DNA from: Urechis unicinctus | Lineage: Eukaryota > Annelida > Polychaeta > Xenopneusta > Urechidae | Assembly: GCA_034190875.2 (NCBI GenBank) | Contig: CM067343.1 | Span: 61,153,652 to 61,217,651, forward strand | Direction: 5' to 3' | DNA: 64,000 nucleotides | Part shown: positions 1 through 11,500 of the stretch, one piece after another | Layout of the letters: the number at the start of each line of letters is the position of its first letter | Numbering within the stretch: the first letter of the stretch is position 1 | Notes under the pieces: generated by a model | What the model saw: only the letters and a program-made list of their open reading frames with translations | What the model was told of the DNA's origin: nothing | The model's database searches: none | Translations under genes and position numbers: made by a program

Positions 1-38
1 GACTGTGCTGTTACTTCATGAATGGTAAGCCCTACAGA

Positions 39-430
39 GGAGAGGGAGTAAGAAAAAGAGAGAGGGGGGAGATAGAAAGAGAATGAGAGACAGAGAGCGA
101 GCGTATGTGTGTAAGAGACAGAGAGAGGAAGAGAGAAAGCGAGACATAGAGATAGAGAGAGCGGGAGAGAGAGAGAAAGTGTGTGTGTTTGTGAGAGGCA
201 GAGAGAGAAAGAGAAAGAGCGAGAGTGAGTGAGAGAGTGTGTGAGATAATGTGCGCGTATGTGAGAGAGACAGTGATATATAGGGAGAAAGAGATAGCGA
301 GAGACAGAAAGAGAGAGATAGACAGAGAGACAGAGAGAGGGAGAAAGATAGATAGAGAAAAAGAGAGAAAGAGAAAGCGAGATTGTGATTGGTTAGAGAG
401 GGAGAGAGAGACAGACAGACATTACCCATT
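39..430. repeat. GA-rich low-complexity tract
   Basis: About 390 bases are almost pure purine on the + strand, made of irregular GAGA and GAAA runs with occasional GTGT interruptions. Both strands read as long spurious ORFs here: Arg/Glu/Lys-rich on +, Ser/Leu-rich on -. It is simple sequence, not a gene. Such tracts can bind GAGA-type factors or form triplex DNA, but nothing nearby shows a use. Confidence 0.9.
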
Positions 431-1503
431 TCTCGCTCCCTACCTGCCCGCCGCAGCAAGCGCTCTCACCACATTCTACATCTGCTGTGGGGACAGTTAT
501 TACCCGCTCCCCCAGGCTTGTGGGTATTGTTCTGTCCCGTGTACTGCTGCTATTGAGGTTTCCTTGATTTACGTTATCTATCAAGCGATGTTTTGGATCG
601 GCAGTAATGGGTTACCAACGTCATTAAGCGGGAAATGATCATTCGTCTTTTTAATTGACGTGTCCATTTCGAATGAATCCGTCTTAATGCGCATAGATTC
701 GATGCATGCGTGTTATTTTTTTTTCAATTTGCATCAACCCCGCAAAGTCAATTTCTTGGTCGCGAAATACTGTAGTTACAGCTATTACAGATGGGCAGAA
801 GGGTGGACCCATCCCTCAAGGGGAATTTTATCCTCAAGTAGTCTTCAAAGCTGTTCGTGGCTTACGAATACGCTGCCGCCAGCACAGCAATTGCATAGAG
901 TCATTTGTTAGGAGGTCGATGTTGATAATGTTTTCTTAAATGGGCAATGTTGCAATCGAATTAACCTTGAACGCTTTTCGCCCCCACCCCTCATCAATCC
1001 AAACATTCCCGTTCAACGCTTTCTGCTCCAATTTTGCCATATTACAGTTGACTTATTGGGGGCGAAAATACGGTTATTGGCATGACATTGCAACAATAAA
1101 TGAAAGAAGCTTGTGTTGCTTTCATCGGATAAAATGAACCATCTAATATCATTAACCTCCGAATTTCCATGAGGGTTTTACTGGCAACAGGATGATTATA
1201 ATCCCAAGCACATTCGGGTCTTCTTGCAGGCTTATGCTGTCCCCTAGCATAGCCTAAATCCGTAGTCCTCTAAGATCCGCCTCTATTCCACCCGACCAGA
1301 TCGTTTAATGGGATAGCGTTGGTCTTTCGTCTAAAAAGGGAAGCACCCGACCCGGCAGCTCAATAGAACCGTGATGGACCTTCGTCCCAGCGGCGTGGGT
1401 TTCGCAGGGGTTTGTGCCAAATGGGCGCTGGTACTTTAGGGGATCTGTCCAAGCATCGCAATCATCCTCATCCGTCACCGTCGCGTTGAAAGTGACGTTA
1501 AAC

Positions 1504-1565
1504 CCTACCATTACCACTACTACCACTACTACCACTATTATCCCTACTACCACTACTATTGCCTT
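1504..1565. repeat. Imperfect (TAC/CCA)n trinucleotide repeat
   Basis: The + strand shows repeated ACTACCACTACTACC-type triplets with substitutions. The opposite strand translates as a run of valines, which explains the Val-rich minus-strand ORF over 1305-1613. Confidence 0.8.
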
Positions 1566-4500
1566 AGACGGCGGTTCGTAACGGGCTGTGTCTGGAAGGT
1601 TATGAAGGTCCAACTATCACAATCGTCATCCTCCTCCTCCATCGCGATATCTTCTCGTTGTTGAAAGCGACATTGAATGTGTTTCATTTTATATCTATTC
1701 GGTCACATTGTTATTTTGTAACTAGAAGCAAACATTCCGTTCCCAAACACAGTCTTCGAAAATCGCCTCATTGTGGCAGTTTAACTTTGGACAAGGCCAT
1801 ACTGACAACGCTTGTCACGGTGAATATACTAGGCCTAACTGTCAAGCTGTTGTCTACATTAATAGCTTGACATAAAATAAAAAGATAATTTGAATTATTT
1901 TAAAAGCCTTGACGAAAGCAACCTCCCTCATACGGTGTTTAATTAAACTGAGCATGTTAATAACCCATCAGTCAGGGGTCAAAAGCGGCTAGGGATGAGG
2001 GTGGAGGCGGGGGTTCGCATCCGTCGATGCATCAAAAGATATACTCCCAGGAGCTGCGGTACGTAACGCATCTCTCAGCGCTGCTTGGTTTGCCTGGACT
2101 TCCGGTTCATCACCTTCGTCAGGGGAATCCGGTCATCGTCGACGGAGCAATATGTAAGCATTAACGGATCCGCGGTAAGACTTCTCAAGGAATTTCATCC
2201 GGGTTATTTGCATACACAATCCCCATTACTTCTTTTTATCGACCTAAAGTAATAGTCCATTCCAATTTATTCGCGGGCGATAATACCCACAGTGGCAGGC
2301 CCGGGCAATCAAGCTGAAAGGAGGCAGGTACAACTGGGTATAACACACTGCTGGTTTAGCGCGCCCCTGACGAATAAAATACCCATCCAATTGTTAAGAA
2401 TGGGTCCTTGGGGTCACATTCTCTGTGAACTAATTAATTAGCACCGATCCCATTTACCTTAATGTGAAGCTATATGCATTTCGTTGCAAAATAGTACTTG
2501 GCCGAACGTTGACGTTTTCTTGCTGTGCGCGTAATGCACCTTTTGCGCATAAATACGGAGTGAAATATGGCGGAAGATAGTTCCAATGTGTACCATGTCG
2601 AAATGACTGCAGTCGCATTTTTGTTGATTACTTACACCCAATAATCCACAAAAAGGGTGGGTTCTTGGCGCCATACGGTTTTAAAAAAATGTCGTGATAA
2701 AAAGTAGGAAATCAGCCAATTTCCACGAGGATCGGTCACCCAGAGTTACTTAAAATGATCAAATATGTTGTCATTTTGTTAACTGACGCCTCTTTGGTGG
2801 TGAAACCTAAATACTGGTCATGCATAGATTCGCGACAATGCATCTGGTCGGTTGTCATAATTACACCGGTGACTTAGGAACAGTGCTCATTTTCGTTCGT
2901 GCCTTCATTTCTGCACCTAGCTTAAGAAAGTTAGTAACCAGGTCTTCGGTCTGATGTTGTTCTTGGTGAGGTGCTGAGCGATAATACTAGAGAAAAAAAT
3001 AATTCGGTTGCATATTCTTGTAAACAAAGTTCAAATGCTATTTACGAAAAGGTGTCGATAATTTGGTATATCTGATTCCAATCAAGACATTTTTTCAATT
3101 AGACAAAGATTGAAACTGAATGACTATTTCACGAAATCACCAATAGAAGGTGTTTCAAATACTATAATCACGGTGACGATGTATGTAATTATAACGAGGA
3201 TGGTGATGCTACTGGCAATGATGATGTCATCATACCGTGCACAGTTTGCCTTTTTCCGCATTGCCTCTTATATACTCTACGGCGCCTACACGCTGACTTC
3301 ACAATGCGATGGTAATGCCGTTGCTCAATCTCCATATGTGTAAACAACATATGTTGCATTGCGACATGAGGGTATCAACTGGAATGAAGACGCCATTGAC
3401 AAATGGCGGATGGGCGATGCCATGAGAATATTTTACATTCTAGCATTTCTCATGGGAAAAGCTGGTATACCACAGCTGGTATGCTGCGTGTCTGATGGTC
3501 TCATCGCAGGCACTAGGATTGTTTTTGCTAACGTGCGAAAGATGAGTTCATTCTTATGGTGTTTCGTTTTACATGCACAGAGCCGTGCAATATACTGGAT
3601 CCAGTTGATGGTTACCAGTTGAGGATGGGGCGGTCGACACAAATACATTGTAAATTGTTTAATGAATTGAATATATGACAGGTAGGGGTTTGTCTCGGCG
3701 CAGGTATGGTTTGGCTAAATAACAAAGGTGGTGGTGCCACCAATATATAGATTTCCTGAGACGGTTTGATAAACAAGCTCCTTCCAGGGTTCCACCTAAA
3801 AGCGTCTTACACACCAGCACTTGGCAGCTGTCTCCTCTTGCCACTTCGACCATAGGACTTAATTGAACTTACGTTACTTTCGTGTATTAAGTGCTAGTGG
3901 CTGCAGGTGTAGGCACTTGAGAAATATGACCCCTGGTTAAGTAGCTCATATTTGGCACTAACTATGATGGTCCTGTGGAGTGTTACTTTATTACGACGAT
4001 TTCAGAACGCACCTCAAATGGACCCATGCATAATTTCGAATACATAATACATACAGCTGTGTCTAAGGATGTACCACCCATAGTAACAATTCCACCAAAT
4101 TTCAATAGCAGGCGTCTTAATGTCTAAGACAGGCGTCCGCAGTCTGTTACCAAGATTTATTTTTCCATCCTGAAAGTCGACATCTGGACAAGTTTTGCGT
4201 TCATCACTCTATGTCGAGATGGAAAAGTAATCCACGTTTGACTTTTGAAGATGAACTTATATGTATTTATATCGCGGTATATCTTATTGCTTATTATTCT
4301 AGGTTTCTGGGGCGTCACAAAATATCGTACACATATATATCAAATAAATTATCACCTTTCGAGGTTTTAATGTCTGCGGTAGGTACAGGGGTAAAGTCAT
4401 TTAGACTTTTGTCTTTTCTCTGGCTTACAATAGTAAATGCCCCCGTACACACTTATGCATCACCAATATATTACCTCTCAAATACATCATTCCACGGATC

Positions 4501-4727
4501 CATTTAACCATTAGACCAGGACGGAAGCTTAGTTTCCATGGAACAAAACGAGATCTGAGTGCCTTTGAAACAGTAGCCTTCGAAAGTCAATATAATACAA
4601 AGCGTGTTTGAGAAGGAAGGCCAGAATGTCAGCAATGATTCATCTTATATTCCTCGTGATCTATCATTTTACAATCATCTGAACAGATGGCTGTGGTTTT
4701 CATTGTTGTCGTGGTAGGAGGTAGTGG

Positions 4728-4807
4728 TGATGACTATGATGACTATGATGATAATGATGACCTCGACGATGATGGGCGCTACGATGACGACAACGACGGT
4801 GATGATA
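4728..4807. repeat. Imperfect (GAT)n repeat
   Basis: GATGAC, GATGAT and TATGAT triplets run for about 80 bases with point interruptions. It is simple sequence in the upstream intergenic DNA with no associated gene. Confidence 0.8.
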
Positions 4808-7621
4808 TTGCTTAATTAATGCTTACGTTATAGTATTGGTGGTTCTACAATTCCTCATTTGCTGTTTTGTTTTGTCTTTGGTAATGGAATAATAATAAAG
4901 GTAGGACTGGGTTACATAGTTTATGATGGTTAATTTCAAATGATAAACTCGTGACTATTAGGAAAACGGGGGCAATTACATCGGACAGCGCAAAATCGAA
5001 AATCCTCCGCCTGAAGTACAATGGCGAGAGCTTGGATGGTTGAAATGGCGTCAATCAGTCATGCTCAGAGTTGGCTAATATAGAAATGAAATATTGATGT
5101 TGAACGCCGCTTTGAATACCAAGGTCATGTGACGGCGGTGATGGATAGGGATTATTGCAATGCTCGAGCAGCGCTTAAAGTGCCATTGCCCACTTGGCAT
5201 AAACCCGTCGCGAACTTCTACCATAAGGGTCTGCAGCCCAACGCGCTAAAATTGAGTCACAACGCCTGCATTTGCGAACCTTTATACGCTTTTCAACCAA
5301 GACAAAATGGCTGGCGAGTAATGATGAATGCAAAATTATGTGATAATCATAACTGTAATTGTTAACGACCCGATGTCGATCACACGAAGGGGACATATCA
5401 GCGTTATCCACTAGCGATTGAATAATCAGACCGTTATCGCTCTCTGTGTGAGAAATAATCCATGTTTTTCGCAACATTCACTATATCGACATATGGATTG
5501 AACTCTCCTCGCTTTCTGATAATATGGTGAGTACGCGACAATTATCTGTCTCACTCGCGACTGTATATCATCGTGTGCCAAACATGTACGCCATGAGGGG
5601 TGACGGCCGTAAGCCCCAGCATGAGTGCTCCAAAAGACCCGCTGTTTGGGGTCAAGCCAACTCGAAGTGTGACAAATTACCGTAAATCTCTCATGAAGTG
5701 TGAGACATATTATTTAAAGCTGGCTTGAAGGTAAGCTCCAATCGCCATGGAATTATGTCTTGACTGCTGTTGGTAAAGAGCTTACGACAACAAAGAAGAG
5801 CGACACGACAATGGCTCCCTGGGCAGGGATCATACATTGCTATGTCCATTTATTCCAAACACCACCTCCCCAAACTTCAACTTATTCTGCTCTGTTCCAC
5901 GCTCCAAGCCGGCTTCGTGATCTCGTTATTCAAGGTGACACTGAGAGACGCGTTACATGAAGCCGTTATTTTATTGAGATGAATAGAATTTATCACTCAA
6001 TAAAGATAACTTGTTGTTGGCGATTTTTGTCTCCTTTCGCGTTCAGCACATTCGGACTGTCACCAATATTGACAAGTCTTGGCATGAGATTCATGGCCAT
6101 ATTCCCAGAACGTCATTGATCGCCTTGCAATATCGCCCTGTGATCGAGAGGCTTGTCGGAATCTCGCTATGGATTCCGTCACAGATTTGGAGCCAAGTTC
6201 CGGGTCCCGTCATTGTTGATAAGATGCACCCGATTGAAATGTGCCATAAATTAGCTTTAGTCAATATTCGTAGGACCTGAATAATTTTTTTGTTCAGCAG
6301 TTGCTGGATGAGTGATAAAATACGAGTTTAAGGCGCTCGTGCAAAACTACATGTTGAGAAATATCTGGGAGCAGAATTGTGAAAAAGAGTGAAGTTGGAT
6401 TGGTGCACGACAATTGTCGTATCTTCACTAAACATAGCCATTGTTTGAAAATAGCGGTAGATAAATCATGATGTATTCCAATGGTCATAAACGGACGGCG
6501 ATTATTGAAACGCGCATCTCGCTATATATAGATATATCTCATAAACATTCATAAGATCACTCTTGATACAAGGTGATGCACAGCCAGTAAAACACGACAT
6601 CCATATCTAGGCTATCCATTTAACAAAGAAACGAAACATACCCCGCTTAAAATGCACATTTAGAATCGATTCGGGTGTCAGCGACCAACTGAACGCTGAT
6701 GGGGGTATCCGCCATAAGCCGACTTCGCACAACAATGGGCAGACTACAATCGCTTCCTTCCCATCGTATCCTAATTGCCTTTTGCGCGTACGTCATTTAA
6801 AGGCGAACAATTATAGGCGTGTCTCAAAACCCGTTGTATCCACAAAAGTGAAAAGAGGGTATTTAACAGGCCGCTTTGTTTGATACTGAACTAATTGTGT
6901 AGAATATTTAATCTGTTAAGTTTATTGGGATGGGTGATTTGTCAGGCTTTATTGACGGTGGGTTTATCCCACGGAAAGCGACACATCGATAATGCAAATA
7001 CGAAGTAGCGTTCTACGTCGGCTTATATGACGTATGACAATGATTGTTTGTGTTTGTATTTTGAGAAGGAGTCAGCAAGAACAATTAAAACAATGAGATC
7101 GTAGTGTCAGGTCATGTTGAATCATATGGGTAATGATGAAAATAGTCTGCTGTATTAGTAAGCATCCATTTGCTGGAACATGTGATAATGAAAAACAATC
7201 TTTAACCATTAATTTTATGGTTTCTTCACTGATGTCGACAGCAACCATGTAACGGTACATGCCCAATGCAATATCATAATGTTTAAGATGTATCATAATG
7301 TATTTAAGCTAAATTAATTTGTCTCACTCCGATTCACACTAATTTATCTATCTGTTGGAAGAATTCAAAAAGTTAGAAACACAATCGAGTTCAAGAAATG
7401 TTCGCTTTGCCATCCCAATTGATATGCTTATTTCGCCCGTGTCATCACTAACAGGCGATAACAATATGATTATCTCAAAAAAGTTACTGATGAAAGTAAT
7501 ATTTCGGTCAATTTACTTTGCGGTGAGATCAGAAGCAAGCAAACATCTTCATTATCATCACCGTAAACGTTAAAATCAAAGTCATCAAAATCGACGGTAT
7601 GATTAAAATAATTATCAATAG

Positions 7622-7648
7622 TATAGTCATCATCATCATCATCATCGT
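7622..7648. repeat. Short (CAT)n microsatellite
   Basis: Several uninterrupted CAT triplets about 720 bases before the LRIG start codon. The tract is short and has no visible function. Confidence 0.8.
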
Positions 7649-8039
7649 TTCAAAGCGATTGTCATTTGTGGTGTATTTCACCAATATCGCCATGGTTTTT
7701 TACAGCTGATTGGTCAATATAATGCTATAAATAGTTTTAATTATAAACCACACCGCTCATGTAAACTGATTACTGAAAGTCACCAATCAGTTGCGAGTGA
7801 GAGAAAACTTTTCATCTTACAAAATCAAATGAATATCTTGTTTTTTCTAATTGTTTTCCTGTTCAGTCCCAACTCTTTTTGATACACCAATCACAGCCGT
7901 TGTTGAGCAGTTGAAAAGACCAACGGTTCGCGAACCCAGGGTGTGAAAACATGTCAAACAGATCCATCTTTTTCGCCCGTCAGTGGCAGAGCCAAGGCTG
8001 GCTGTTGCGAAAAGCCTGCCTTCTCATTTGCCCAGACCG

Positions 8040-8290
8040 GGCCTAATGTAAATAAAACCCACGTGACGGCGCTCAGCCAATCAACGGCTTACCGAGCTCT
8101 GTACGAGACATTTGGTTCAGCTACAAAACGTGCAGCCGCGATCGCATTTCACAGTGCGCTCTGTTGGTTTGAGCCGATACACAATTAAATATCTCCAACC
8201 TATACAATGGATATTGGTTGAAACTCAACATTTTCTGATCACAGACATATTTATCCCGGAGTACATCATGTTTAGGGGACGCTTTAGTGA
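8040..8290 (+). promoter_or_regulatory. Possible LRIG proximal promoter or 5' UTR
   Basis: This segment precedes the LRIG start codon. It has a palindromic E-box (CACGTG) at 8060-8065 followed directly by ACG, and a CCAAT motif at 8077-8081. It is richer in G+C than the DNA further upstream. No TATA box or initiator can be placed, and the transcription start is unknown. The call rests on position plus two short motifs that also occur by chance, so it is weak. Confidence 0.25.
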
Positions 8291-8368
8291 GTGGAACTGT
8301 GGATTTTCAGCGATTTTCGAGCCGAGGGTCTGAGACCCCGCGAGCGGGGGACTAAGGCCAGGACTGTC

Positions 8369-8553
8369 ATGGCGGCGGCCTTGGTCCTTCGAGTGTGTAT
8401 AAGCTTTGTTGTGTTTTCGGCGATTTTGGACAAGTCTTGGGGGCTCGGTGTGCTATGTCCGGCCGCCTGCTCTTGCCTTGGATCCATGGTCCACTGCAGC
8501 AAGAAAGGGTTGACAGAAATCCCTCCAGATTTGCCGGAATGGACCACGATTTT
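8369..8553 (+). CDS. LRIG: LRIG exon 1: signal peptide and LRRNT cap
   Basis: The start is the first ATG after an in-frame TGA at 8288-8290, with G at -3 and +4. It encodes a hydrophobic leader ([15 protein letters not shown]) and then the LRRNT cysteine pattern CX3CXCX6C (C30, C34, C36, C43) that caps an extracellular LRR solenoid. The exon ends in phase 2 at a consensus donor, TT|GTAAGT. The 5' UTR boundary is not known. Confidence 0.92.
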
Positions 8554-11500
8554 GTAAGTAGCTCTCATAAACAATCACTTGGCTCTGAATCGTCCGATCC
8601 CAGTACTCCGATCTGTCTTCGCTAGTGTTGACTTCTGCCCTCGTTTCACACCCGCAAATAAGAGGGGGATAACTTTTTGTTCGGTTCCGCTATTTCTATA
8701 GTTGTCTCGACTCTATTGGCCTTGATGGGATGACAATGCCCGAACGCTCCCTTCACTGCAGACCCTCTGTAATTATTGATGAACTGAAGATCCAAGACCT
8801 TTTACGATGTTTGGAACCAGGCATCGGTCTAGAACGTCTAAGTACTTTTGAGACTCTGTCAGCAGCAGGAATGTCACTATGACAGTGTGAATGAAGTCGC
8901 ACTCAGGGTGTCTCGTTGTGGAAATAGTCAAGTATCTAGGGATTTTTATTGACTCTGGACAGTTTCCAGTTGTCTCTTGTTTTTAGAATATTGTATTTTT
9001 TTTGGTGGGGGGGGGGTGTGGTGGTGGGGGTTTGGGGTAGTACAGCTCCTAAATCTACCTGAGAGCTTATTGGCTCCATCTTGTTGCGTTTTGGTACGGT
9101 CGTTGTTCAGACTTATCACAATGACTACGATCATTCTTCAGTCTGTGCTAACTTCACCACTTAAATGTTTGTACGGACAGTTATCGTAGTGTTGGAGTAA
9201 GTTAAATAACCAAACGCTGCTTCAAATCACATTTTATTCAGATTTTTATTCTGTTTTGTGGTGACAATAATAAATTCTGTTCTTAGTTCGATTGTTTTTG
9301 TACGGATAGTTATCTTACTCTTAGTGTTGGACTAAGTTAAATAACCAAACGCTGCTTCAAATCACATTTTATTCAGAGCTTTATTCTGTTTTGTGGTGAC
9401 AATTATAAATTCTAAATGTTTTCTATCCTGTATTTCAGAGACTTATCATCCAATCAGATCAGACATATACCTGCTGGAGCCTTTAGCAGATTGCACAGAC
9501 TTGATGAAGTGTAAGTTTTCTATCTTACCCTTTACATGACAAATTAATTTGTTTGACGTATTACAGTTTTACACCATCTATGATTGGAACATTTATTTGT
9601 TCATGGGCAAGCGGTAAGTATAAAAGAGGAAAGTAAAGGATCATATTTGTAGCAAAACATAGTTTTAATCTGCTGCTTTATTTTAATCGGGCTAAAAAAA
9701 AAAGCTGTGTGAGCCCAAAGTTCGACATTTAAATTCTATGCTTTTGGATTCATGATCCTATCTGCTTCCCTGTATGAACTTAAAATCAGAATGAATGGGC
9801 TATGCGTTCCTATGGGCAGTTTGCTCAGGACTAGTGTATACAGAAGGACCTGGTACTATTAAGTGCATGGGGCTGCCATGTACATGCATGCCAACCTGAG
9901 TCTGATCCTTCCCTGCCGATCGCCCTGTGCGATTCAATTTTCCTCGCAGCACGCCTGTATTGGCCGTATTCTCATGTTGAAATAATCCCCCCCATCCCTT
10001 TGAATGAAGCTGATAAAAAAGGTCGCTAGTTATTAATGGGGTGTATATCAGGCCGGTACCCGAGGTGTGAAAGGAGATGTGAGATTGTAGTGTGCGGATC
10101 ATTCAGTTCACGCCTCTCCTCGTCGTAATAGGATGCAGGATGCAATCTCATTTAGTTCACTTTGTTATCCAATTTAGATGCGACAGTGAAGTAGAATTGT
10201 TGGAGTCATGTTCAACAGACGCTGAGTAGACATGCGTGCCAGATACACCCTACCCACTTGCTGAGTTTTACAACAGGACATATGTTGTTATGCTGTAAGG
10301 TTGTACATCAGTTACATAAGTAATTGGATTACAACAACCCGTCGCCTGGGTGGCGTTGTCATTTCAACAGCGACGGCAGTTGTTTTGAGCGCGCCTAGTG
10401 TTCACGTTGATGACGTGTGAGCAACTTTGTCATCGCCCCTGCGCACGTCGTCGCAAGTAAGCGACGACGTACGTCGTGAGCGAATTTCCCATGGCAACCG
10501 AGCAATGCCTGAATCACCCTGTTTATATGAATCTGTTCTGTGGTGTTTTTCGCACCTTCCTCGCTGCGCAGGATATACACGATTGACTTAAGTTCGTTGT
10601 TAAGTTGCGACATCTCTCAGACGAGCGTGAAATACGCTCCGATCCGTCAGTGGTTACAAATTTGCCATCCTACTCCCCTTACCATAGGGCGGGACCTCGC
10701 TTAATTCATCTGGGGAGTTGAAAGTTAATTCAATAAATCACTCGACGGGTTATGGTTATGAAGGGGAGCAAGCGATTGTGTTAAGGGCATGGCAGGTTTT
10801 TCGGGGCTTGGCTGTTTTCGTCCGATTTGTAGCTGCTGTCTGCTGACTGAGGCCCGCCGTATAAAACCCGAGGTGCTAACAAATAACGCGAATTACTGAA
10901 ACTGGCAACAGTGAAACCGGAGAAATTTGCCAGCATTCTTTGCGAGAGGTCGACGCCGGCGGTTTTGCGTGGTGCGAGCAGTTGTCGAGCGGGCGGCGTG
11001 TGTGCGTTGAGGAGAGAGTGATGGGGAAAGGGGTGGGGATTCGTAATGGGAAGGTTGTTGGCTCTCAGCTGGCTGACAAACACCCGTGGCACTGTCGATC
11101 TGTGGCGGTTTGGGGATTGCGCTGCCGTACATCAAGGGCTGCGTGTATATTTTGTTGAGGCTGGTGCCGATGAGTTGGGGGTGCTGAAAACGAGGCTTTG
11201 TTGGTGTGAAAGACAGTTGTTGGTTTCAATCACTTTCTCTGACATCTCTCGCCTGGCAAAGAGCATCAGCATCCACCACAACTGCAGCAGCAGCAGCAGC
11301 AGATAAGCCATAGCTGTTCTCCACACATTGTATCTATGTGATCCTTGTTCCCCAGTTATGGTAACAGCAGTGGTTTTCTATTAAAGCTAGCGTTTGTTAG
11401 TTTGTCTCTAATAGTGTGTATGATCCCTTGTGAGAATGGGGTATAGCTGTATCTTCAGTGTTTATAGCAGCTTCTGACTGGCAGACACGGGGGGTTTATC

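Larger units (their letters stand above)
431..8039. other. Upstream intergenic DNA, no gene recognised
   Basis: About 7.6 kb lies before the LRIG gene. Reading frames are short (under about 105 codons), are not flanked by convincing splice sites, and encode nothing I recognise. The only clear structure is three simple-repeat patches (near 1.5, 4.7 and 7.6 kb) and generally AT-rich unique sequence. A 5' untranslated exon or distal regulatory elements of LRIG could lie here but cannot be seen by reading. Confidence 0.6.
8554..9438 (+). other. LRIG intron 1
   Basis: An 885-bp phase 2 intron. It holds a G-rich tract near 9000-9045 and a local tandem duplication of about 129 bp near its 3' end. 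I see no other gene. Confidence 0.85.

Noticed and set aside
16..638. Open frames of 137-147 codons on both strands at the window start
   Set aside because: They are translations of the GA-rich tract (Arg/Glu-rich on one strand, Ser/Leu-rich on the other), with no domain.
1305..1613. Minus-strand 102-codon frame with a poly-valine stretch
   Set aside because: The valines come from a TAC/CCA repeat, and the rest has no recognisable motif or splice context.
2012..2022. Box B-like GGTTCGCATCC, possible tRNA or SINE
   Set aside because: No matching box A upstream, and the flanking bases do not form a T-arm stem.
7726..7734. TATAAATAG with an inverted CCAAT motif upstream as a promoter
   Set aside because: It lies about 640 bases before the start codon, and the two motifs are too close together to be a normal promoter pair. 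It is probably chance in AT-rich DNA.
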